Assembly (NCBI GenBank): GCA_002420085.1
Contig: DIHI01000030.1
Coordinates: forward strand, 1 to 10,953
From: Lysobacterales bacterium UBA5700
GTDB lineage: Bacteria > Pseudomonadota > Gammaproteobacteria > Xanthomonadales > Xanthomonadaceae
Reading direction: 5' to 3'
Length of the DNA: 10,953 nucleotides
Shown here: positions 6,559 through 10,953 of the stretch, piece by piece
Layout of the letters: the number at the start of each line of letters is the position of its first letter
Numbering within the stretch: position 1 is the first letter of the stretch
Made by a program: the position numbers and the translations under genes
The notes under the pieces: model-generated
Seen by the model: the letters and a program-made list of their open reading frames with translations, nothing else
Database searches by the model: none
Told to the model about the DNA's origin: nothing

Positions 6559-8715
6559 TCAGCCCCGGCGCCAGGCGAAGAAGCGCTCGGCCAGTCGCAG
6601 CGCGGTCTGTGGCGCATGGCCACGTTTCCATTCGCCGGCCACGTACTTGTTGGCTTCGTTCATGGTCGGGTAGATGTGAATCGTGCCGAGCAGTTTGTTC
6701 AGGCCGATGTTCCATTTCATGGCCAGCACGAATTCGGCCAGCAGGTCGCCGGCATGGGCGCCAACGATGGTGGCACCGAGAATGGTGTCCTTGCCGGGCG
6801 CGGTCAGCACCTTCACGAAACCATGGTCGGCGCTGTCGGCGATGGCGCGATCGAGGTCGTCGATGCCGTAGCGGGTGACTTCGACCGCGATGCCGCGTTG
6901 CCGCGCCTCGTCCTCCGACAGGCCAACCCGAGCCACTTCCGGGTCGGTGAAGGTCGCCCAGGGGATCACTCGATAATCGACCTTGAAGCTCCAGAATGGC
7001 GCAAGCAGGGCATTGACCGAGGCATACCATGCCTGATGGGCGGCGACATGGGTGAACTGGAACGGTCCGGTGGCGTCGCCGCAGACGTGGATGTTGGGGA
7101 AGTTGGTGCGCAGCAGTTCGTCGGCGGCGATGGTGCCGCGCTCGTTGACCACGATGCCCAGTTCCTCCAGCCCGAAGCCGCGTACCCGTGCCTTGCGGCC
7201 GAGGGCCACCAGCAGTCGGTCGAACGGGATTGCAACGTTCTGGCCGTCGTGTTCGCACAACAGCACGCCGCCATTCTGGCCGTTGGCCTCGACTCGGACC
7301 GCCCGGTGGCCGGTTGCCACTCGGATGCCATCCTCGGCAAAGCGCGCCCGGACCTGTTCGGCCGCATCGGCGTCTTCGCGCGGCAGCAGGCGTGGCGCCA
7401 TCTCGACCACCGTGGTCTGGCTGCCCAGGCGGGCGAATGCCTGGGTCAGTTCGCAGCCGATCGGGCCACCGCCGAGCACGACTAGGCGGGCCGGCAGGGC
7501 ATCCAACTCCCAGACCGTGTCGCTGGTCAGGTAGTCCACCGCTTCCAGGCCGGGGATGCGCGGCACCAGTGGTTCGGCGCCGGTCGCGAGGATCAGCGAG
7601 CGGGCACTCAGGCGGCGGCCATCGACTTCGACCTCCCAGGGCGAAACCAGGCGGGCATCGCCGGCGATCACATCGACGCCGAGCCCTCGGTAGCGTTCGA
7701 CCGAGTCGTGTGGTTCGATCCGTGCCACCACCGACCGGACCCGCGCCATGACCTGGGCGAAATCGAATTCCGGGGTGAGTCGGGCCAGGCCGTAGCGCTC
7801 GGCTTCTCGCGCCTCCGCGAGCAGGCGTGCGGTTCGCAGCAGGGCTTTCGATGGCACGCACCCGGTGTTCAGGCAATCGCCACCCATCCGGTGCTTCTCG
7901 ATCAAGGCCACCCGTGCCTTGACCGCACTGCCGATGTAGGCCGAGACCAGCCCGGCTGCGCCGGCCCCGATCACGATCAGGTTGTAGTCGAAGCGTTTCG
8001 GGCGAACGTGGTCGCGATAGATTCGGCGTGCCGCCAGCCAGCGGCTCAGCCAGCGCATCAACAAGGGCAGCAGGCCGAGCAGGGCGAACGCCGCCAGCAG
8101 GCCGGGTGACAGGACATCGGCCGGCGAATCGATCCGGGCAAGCTGGGTGCCGGCAAACACGTAGACGATGGTTCCGGGCAGCATGCCGAGCTGACTGACC
8201 CAGTAGAAGGTGAAGCTGCGCAGGGAGGTCAGCCCAGCCAGCAGATTGATCAGGAAGAACGGAAACACCGGAACCAGACGGAGGGTGAACAGATAGAAGC
8301 CACCGTCGCGATCGATGCCGGCATCGATTCGTTTCAGGCGCTCGCCGTAGCGGGCCTTCAGTGGCTCGCGGGCGACGAAGCGTGCCACCAGGAAGGCGAG
8401 GGTGGCGCCGAGCGTACTGGCGAACGAGACCAGGATGGTGCCGGCCAGCAGGCCGAACAGCGCTCCGCCGGCCAGGGTCAGCACGGCCGCGCCGGGAATC
8501 GACAGGGCGGTGATCAGCACGTAAACCAGGAAGTAGATGCCCCAGGCACGCCAGGGATTGGCCTCGGTCCAGGCGTTCAGTTCGGCCTGTCGGGCCTTGA
8601 GGGTTTCCAGACTGAGTTGCTCGACCAGACCGGTCTGCCAGACCAGAGCCAGGACTGCGATGATCGCCAGAACGACGGCCAGACGACGCCACGAAGCGGG
8701 GAGGGATGTTTTCAT
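6559..8715 (-). CDS. Bifunctional TVP38/TMEM64 membrane protein / FAD-dependent disulfide oxidoreductase
   Basis: Fusion of 718 residues. Residues 1-230 are a DedA-like TVP38/TMEM64 membrane domain: hydrophobic segments near 12-30, 56-110 and 140-190, with VPVFPFFLINLLAGLT at 148-163. A cytosolic class I pyridine nucleotide-disulfide oxidoreductase follows: FAD motif GAGAAG (250-255), redox disulfide CLNTGC (281-286), NAD(P)H motif GGGPIG (415-420), CGDATG (545-550) and a C-terminal dimerisation domain. The active-site segment is IYPTMNE (681-687), with Tyr where lipoamide dehydrogenase has His, as in mercuric reductase. The protein ends without MerA's terminal Cys pair and has no N-terminal metal-binding domain, so mercury reduction is not supported. 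Start 8715 has AGGA seven bases upstream; an in-frame ATG at 8751 would add 12 residues. It heads the operon, and its electron acceptor is unknown. Confidence 0.93.
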   Translation of the reverse strand: MKTSLPASWRRLAVVLAIIAVLALVWQTGLVEQLSLETLKARQAELNAWTEANPWRAWGIYFLVYVLITALSIPGAAVLTLAGGALFGLLAGTILVSFASTLGATLAFLVARFVAREPLKARYGERLKRIDAGIDRDGGFYLFTLRLVPVFPFFLINLLAGLTSLRSFTFYWVSQLGMLPGTIVYVFAGTQLARIDSPADVLSPGLLAAFALLGLLPLLMRWLSRWLAARRIYRDHVRPKRFDYNLIVIGAGAAGLVSAYIGSAVKARVALIEKHRMGGDCLNTGCVPSKALLRTARLLAEAREAERYGLARLTPEFDFAQVMARVRSVVARIEPHDSVERYRGLGVDVIAGDARLVSPWEVEVDGRRLSARSLILATGAEPLVPRIPGLEAVDYLTSDTVWELDALPARLVVLGGGPIGCELTQAFARLGSQTTVVEMAPRLLPREDADAAEQVRARFAEDGIRVATGHRAVRVEANGQNGGVLLCEHDGQNVAIPFDRLLVALGRKARVRGFGLEELGIVVNERGTIAADELLRTNFPNIHVCGDATGPFQFTHVAAHQAWYASVNALLAPFWSFKVDYRVIPWATFTDPEVARVGLSEDEARQRGIAVEVTRYGIDDLDRAIADSADHGFVKVLTAPGKDTILGATIVGAHAGDLLAEFVLAMKWNIGLNKLLGTIHIYPTMNEANKYVAGEWKRGHAPQTALRLAERFFAWRRG

Positions 8716-8719
8716 GCCG

Positions 8720-8803
8720 TGATCCTGACCGGGGGCGATACCGTTGACCATGGCAGTGTGCCCGTATTTTCGGGCGTCTGACCAGCCCCGGCCGTCAGGA
8801 TCA
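8720..8803 (-). promoter_or_regulatory. Candidate SD-sequestering leader structure of the TVP38/oxidoreductase gene
   Basis: In the minus-strand transcript, TGATCCTGAC (8803-8794) is perfectly complementary to GTCAGGATCA (8729-8720). The second segment contains the AGGA ribosome site of the start codon at 8715. The stem can continue inward across a small internal loop through GGGGC (8789-8785) and GCCCC (8736-8732). The enclosed loop holds a further hairpin, GCCCG-AAAATA-CGGGC (8775-8760). The fold would hide the ribosome site until disrupted. Whether the transcript includes 8803 is not known. Confidence 0.4.
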
Positions 8804-8834
8804 GTGCCGTCAGTCGATCACGCGGGTCGTCAGG

Positions 8835-8860
8835 TCGGACCCAGCAAGGGGTGGGTCCGG
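8835..8860. repeat. 8-bp perfect stem-loop in the gap upstream of the fusion gene
   Basis: CGGACCCA (8836-8843) and TGGGTCCG (8852-8859) are perfect reverse complements with an eight-base loop. There is no T-run on either side, so it is not a standard intrinsic terminator. It lies between the cupredoxin-like gene and the fusion gene. The 323-base gap (8716-9038) holds this hairpin, the one at 8932-8967 and the leader structure near 8720-8803. I see no convincing gene in it. Confidence 0.4.
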
Positions 8861-8931
8861 ACCGGCCATCGGCGGGCGGATCGGTCGCGGTCTCGGGGCG
8901 CGCCTGGGGCGGTGATCCGGGTCGATGAGCA

Positions 8932-8967
8932 CGTCGGACGCCGGGCATCCTTTCCCAGCGTCCGGTG
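8932..8967. repeat. Long imperfect hairpin downstream of the cupredoxin-like gene
   Basis: CGGACGC (8935-8941) pairs perfectly with GCGTCCG (8958-8964). After one C/A mismatch, GGG (8943-8945) pairs with CCC (8954-8956) around an eight-base loop. Two G-T wobbles and a C-G pair extend the base to 8932/8967. It begins 71 bases past the cupredoxin-like stop codon. The lack of a U-tract argues against a classical terminator; it could protect an mRNA 3' end or slow polymerase. Confidence 0.4.
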
Positions 8968-9038
8968 AAACCTGAGTGTGGTGCAGTCCAATTCGATCGC
9001 CGCCTCGGTTGGCCGCGAGCGGATCGATCGTGGCCGGA

Positions 9039-9407
9039 TCAGCCGCTGACGCCGACTTCGTACCAAGGCGTCGGGTTGATCGGGCAGCGGTAGCGGAAAC
9101 CGTTCTCGCCGATCTCGACCACGCTCTCGCCGGTCTGGCCGGGTTCGAGCGGGAACATGTCGAGTTGCTTGCCGTCACCGTCCTGGATCTGCCAACCGAC
9201 CAGCTTCTCGGCCTTGTTGTGGATCACGAACTTGTAGCGGCCCGGCTTCAGACCGGCCAGGGTCTCGCGGGCGGTGAAGTAGCCGTTGTACTGGTCGAGG
9301 TGGATGGTGGTGACGCCGTCGGTCGTGGTCGGGGTGGCGGCCCAGGCCGAGAAGCTCAGGATCGACAGCAACAGGGCAGTGGCGAGCGATGTGGAGAGAC
9401 GCGACAT
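9039..9407 (-). CDS. Small exported cupredoxin-like protein
   Basis: A 122-residue precursor with a clear Sec signal peptide: basic MSR start, hydrophobic core to about residue 20, and cleavage site SAWA/ATPT, leaving about 99 residues in the periplasm. The mature part looks like a single cupredoxin beta-sandwich (YNGYFTARETLAGLKPGRYKF at 40-60 without the first residue, VIHNKAEKLVGWQI at 61-74, FRYRCPINPTPWY at 104-116). It has one Cys (108), two His (36, 63) and Met84. The usual His a few residues after the Cys is missing, so type 1 copper binding is doubtful. The start at 9407 has GGAG nine bases upstream; the ATG at 9422 has only pyrimidines before it. It is divergent from an AraC regulator that probably controls it. 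Function unknown. Confidence 0.75.
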   Translation of the reverse strand: MSRLSTSLATALLLSILSFSAWAATPTTTDGVTTIHLDQYNGYFTARETLAGLKPGRYKFVIHNKAEKLVGWQIQDGDGKQLDMFPLEPGQTGESVVEIGENGFRYRCPINPTPWYEVGVSG

Positions 9408-9467
9408 ACGGGTGTGCTCCATGGAGAGGAATTGAAAGGAGAGCGGCGACGGCCAGGGTGGCCGGTG

Positions 9468-9507
9468 CCAGGCACGTTTTGCAGCAATGAATCCATAACG
9501 TGCCTGG
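9468..9507. promoter_or_regulatory. 11-bp perfect inverted repeat, candidate operator between divergent genes
   Basis: CCAGGCACGTT (9468-9478) and AACGTGCCTGG (9497-9507) are exact reverse complements separated by 18 bases. The repeat lies between the cupredoxin-like gene and the AraC gene, ending 28 bases before the AraC -35 box. The arm centres are 29 bases apart, close to three helical turns, which suits a dimeric regulator on one DNA face. If the cupredoxin transcript starts further upstream, it would instead form a hairpin in that mRNA's leader. Confidence 0.5.
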
Positions 9508-9512
9508 AGTAT

Positions 9513-9528
9513 GATACCGAGCAGTATC
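9513..9528. repeat. Short dyad GATAC-N6-GTATC next to the AraC promoter
   Basis: GATAC (9513-9517) and GTATC (9524-9528) form a 16-base perfect dyad, five bases from the 11-bp inverted repeat and seven bases before the AraC -35 box. It could be a second regulator site. Such short dyads arise easily by chance in AT-richer DNA. Confidence 0.25.
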
Positions 9529-9535
9529 TGAAATA

Positions 9536-9564
9536 TTGGACACATTTACATCGTTTTTTATATC
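9536..9564 (+). promoter_or_regulatory. Sigma-70 promoter of the AraC-family gene
   Basis: TTGGAC (9536-9541) and TATATC (9559-9564) are separated by exactly 17 bases. The -35 box matches consensus at five of six positions and the -10 box at four of six. Transcription would begin near 9571, about 26 bases before the start codon. The region is strikingly AT-rich against its surroundings. This is the most convincing promoter in the window. Confidence 0.6.
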
Positions 9565-9596
9565 AGATCGTACAAAAAACAAGGATAGGTAACGCC

Positions 9597-10475
9597 ATGG
9601 AACAAGACCTTCTCTCCTCGGTTCTGGCCCGCTTGCACCTGCGCGCACGGGTCTATGCGCTGCCCAGTGTGTGTGGTGCCTGGCAAATCGACACCACCGA
9701 CCACCCCGGTGCCCAGTTCCACCTGATCTCGCGCGGCACCGGCTACCTGCATCTCGAAGGACAGCCGCCCAGGGCTTTGCGCTCGGGTGATCTGTGCGTG
9801 TTTCCGCGCGGCTCCTGGCACCTGATCAGTTCCAGCCCGACGCCGCGTGGCAGCGGAACATGGGAGCGCGCCGACCTGGCGATGCCCTACACCTCGCTGA
9901 TCTGCGGCGAGTTCGAGTTCGAGCAGGGCACGCCACCCGGCCTGCTGGATGCCTTGCCGGATGCGATTGTCATTCCGTCCGAGGATGTCGATGACCGGTT
10001 CGGCGCCGTGCTGCGGCTGCTGGCCGACGAGTCGCTGCACATCGAATCCGGTTCCAATGTCGTGCTCGATCGCCTGGCCGATGCCCTGTTCGTGATGGTC
10101 CTGCGACACCACATCAAGCGGGTCGGCGATCGTCATGGCCTGCTGGCGGCGGCGTCCGACAAGCGGATCGCCAGTGCCCTGCTGGCCATGCACAACGAGC
10201 CCGGCAAGCCCTGGACGGTGGCCAGTCTGGCCAGCCTGGTGGGGATGTCCCGGACCGCGTTCTCGGCGCGCTTCTCCGAACTGATGGGTGATTCGCCGAT
10301 GGCCTATCTGACCCGCTGGCGCATGCACGAGGCCGAGCGCCTGTTCCAGGACGCCCGTAATTCAGTCGCCCGCGTCGCTGAGCGGTTGGGATACGAGACC
10401 GAGGCAGCCTTCCGGCGGGCCTACAAGCGGGTCACCGGCCGGACACCAGGCAGCGTCCGCCGCAACCTGGCCTGA
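9597..10475 (+). CDS. AraC-family transcriptional regulator with N-terminal cupin domain
   Basis: A 292-residue regulator. Residues 7-190 match the AraC-type cupin domain (Cupin_6): W29, FHLISRGTGYLHLEG at 41-55, and the cupin turn SGDLCVFPRGSWH at 63-75. The C-terminal DNA-binding part has two helix-turn-helix units: WTVASLASLVGMSRTAFSAR (206-225), then SVARVAERLGYETEAAFRRA (256-275) and the signature ending VTGRTPGSVRR. The start at 9597 follows AAGGATAGG, 7-15 bases upstream, and a strong promoter. The open frame continues upstream to 8976, but that stretch is antisense to the cupredoxin-like gene and crosses the promoter. Cupin_6 AraC proteins often activate a divergent neighbour, here the cupredoxin-like gene; that target is inferred. 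The effector is unknown. Confidence 0.93.
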   Translation: MEQDLLSSVLARLHLRARVYALPSVCGAWQIDTTDHPGAQFHLISRGTGYLHLEGQPPRALRSGDLCVFPRGSWHLISSSPTPRGSGTWERADLAMPYTSLICGEFEFEQGTPPGLLDALPDAIVIPSEDVDDRFGAVLRLLADESLHIESGSNVVLDRLADALFVMVLRHHIKRVGDRHGLLAAASDKRIASALLAMHNEPGKPWTVASLASLVGMSRTAFSARFSELMGDSPMAYLTRWRMHEAERLFQDARNSVARVAERLGYETEAAFRRAYKRVTGRTPGSVRRNLA

Positions 10476-10551
10476 AGCCGCGCTCGGCACCGGGCCGGTC
10501 GCCGGAGGGCTCGGTTCGGAACGTGGACTCCGGGTCGATGGGTCAGGGCAG

Positions 10552-10581
10552 GGTCGGCCTGCACACGGGCTTGCGCCGACC
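10552..10581. repeat. Inverted repeat GGTCGGC-N16-GCCGACC upstream of purH
   Basis: GGTCGGC (10552-10558) and GCCGACC (10575-10581) are perfect reverse complements, and the right arm ends five bases before the purH -10 box. It would cover the -35 region, so a bound repressor could block the promoter. It could also be a weak transcript end for the AraC gene, though no T-run follows. It does not resemble the E. coli PurR operator by eye. Confidence 0.25.
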
Positions 10582-10586
10582 GGGGC

Positions 10587-10592
10587 TATAAT
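10587..10592 (+). promoter_or_regulatory. Consensus -10 box (TATAAT) upstream of purH
   Basis: A perfect TATAAT stands out in GC-rich DNA 29 bases before the purH start codon, predicting transcription near position 10599. No good -35 hexamer lies 16-18 bases upstream; TTGCGC (10571-10576) is only ten bases away. The promoter is likely real but may need an activator or tolerate a poor -35. Confidence 0.45.
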
Positions 10593-10621
10593 CGCGGCCT
10601 TTCCAGGGCTGCCGCGTCGCA

Positions 10622-10953
10622 ATGACCGATACTCGCCTGCCCGTGCGCCGGGCTCTGCTCTCCGTCTCCGACAAGACCGGCATCGTGGAACTGGCCCGCA
10701 CCCTGGCCAGCCTCGGTGTCGAACTGCTGTCCACCGGCGGTACCGCCAAGACCCTGCGTGAGGCCGGGGTGGCGGTGGTGGAGGTCGGTTCGGTGACCGG
10801 TTTTCCGGAAATCATGGGCGGCCGGGTCAAGACCCTGCATCCGAAGATTCACGGCGCCCTGCTTGGCCGACCGGGCCTGGATGACGAGGTGATGGCCGAG
10901 CACGGCATCGAGTCGCTCGACCTGCTGGTGCTGAACCTGTACCCGTTCGAGCG
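10622..10953 (+). CDS. purH: PurH (AICAR transformylase / IMP cyclohydrolase), N-terminal part
   Basis: The first 110 residues of bifunctional PurH, cut by the window end; the full protein is about 520 residues. It catalyses the last two steps of de novo IMP synthesis: formylation of AICAR with 10-formyl-THF, then ring closure. The visible part is the MGS-like IMP cyclohydrolase domain, with SVSDKTG (14-20), STGGTAK (37-43), [20 protein letters not shown] (60-79) and LNLYPFE (104-110), which are nearly invariant. The ATG at 10622 precedes the conserved start; AGGG lies 13 bases upstream, so the ribosome site is weak. It has its own TATAAT box and is functionally separate from the AraC gene before it. 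Confidence 0.97.
   Translation, partial: MTDTRLPVRRALLSVSDKTGIVELARTLASLGVELLSTGGTAKTLREAGVAVVEVGSVTGFPEIMGGRVKTLHPKIHGALLGRPGLDDEVMAEHGIESLDLLVLNLYPFE

Noticed and set aside
6539..8692. A 717-codon same-strand frame overlapping the fusion gene
   Set aside because: It is the shifted frame of the real gene, is Arg/Pro/Gly-rich with no motif, and crosses the stop of the true gene.
6559..8715. Annotation as mercuric reductase (merA)
   Set aside because: The terminal Cys pair and the N-terminal metal-binding domain are missing, and there are no mer operon genes nearby.
8760..8775. GCCCG-N6-CGGGC as an intrinsic terminator
   Set aside because: The stem is only five pairs and no T-run follows on either strand; it is more likely part of the leader fold.
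8712..8968. Small open frames in the gap before the fusion gene
   Set aside because: Their products are Pro/Arg-rich without ribosome sites or recognisable features, and the region is better explained by leader and hairpin structures.
8976..9596. N-terminal extension of the AraC protein to 499 residues
   Set aside because: The extra part is antisense to the cupredoxin-like gene and spans the AraC promoter and ribosome site, which place the start at 9597.

Overview
This is a GC-rich chromosomal segment, roughly two thirds G+C by eye and densely coded. It most likely comes from a gammaproteobacterium. The TonB-dependent receptor and signal peptides show a Gram-negative cell. The fused TVP38/pyridine-nucleotide oxidoreductase and paired small glycosyltransferases suit GC-rich gammaproteobacteria of the Xanthomonadales/Ectothiorhodospiraceae kind. 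The genus cannot be read from the window. No rRNA, tRNA, CRISPR array, insertion sequence or phage gene is visible.

Layout. Positions 90-2339 (+) encode a complete outer-membrane TonB-dependent receptor. It converges, with only 15 bases between stop codons, on a Sua5/YrdC/TsaC-type threonylcarbamoyladenylate synthase (2355-3293, -), a tRNA t6A gene. A 230-base gap with an inverted repeat follows. Next is a minus-strand cluster read from 8715 down to 3524: a TVP38/TMEM64 membrane domain fused to an FAD-dependent disulfide oxidoreductase, a GT2 glycosyltransferase of the TIGR04283 type, a DUF2064/TIGR04282 nucleotidyltransferase-like glycosyltransferase, an eight-histidine sterol desaturase-family membrane hydroxylase, and a TetR regulator. 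The two transferases and the hydroxylase are joined by 4-base stop/start overlaps, so they form an operon. The TetR gene lies 129 bases further on and seems to have its own promoter. Upstream of the cluster, on the same strand, is a small exported cupredoxin-like protein (9039-9407). Divergent from it is an AraC-family regulator with an N-terminal cupin domain (9597-10475, +). The window ends inside purH (10622 onward, +).

How the genes may work together. The two glycosyltransferases are families usually named for arsenosugar biosynthesis (rSAM/selenodomain-associated transferases 1 and 2). The methyltransferase and radical SAM partners (ArsM, ArsS) are absent here, while a membrane hydroxylase is translationally coupled to the pair. 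The cluster may therefore make or modify a membrane lipid or glycoside with redox support from the fusion protein; that is inference. The AraC regulator shares an unusually AT-rich intergenic region with the cupredoxin-like gene. An 11-bp perfect inverted repeat there is the best operator candidate in the window.

The most interesting non-coding signal is in the leader of the fusion gene. A 10-base segment is perfectly complementary to the segment holding that gene's Shine-Dalgarno sequence. This suggests a translational switch.
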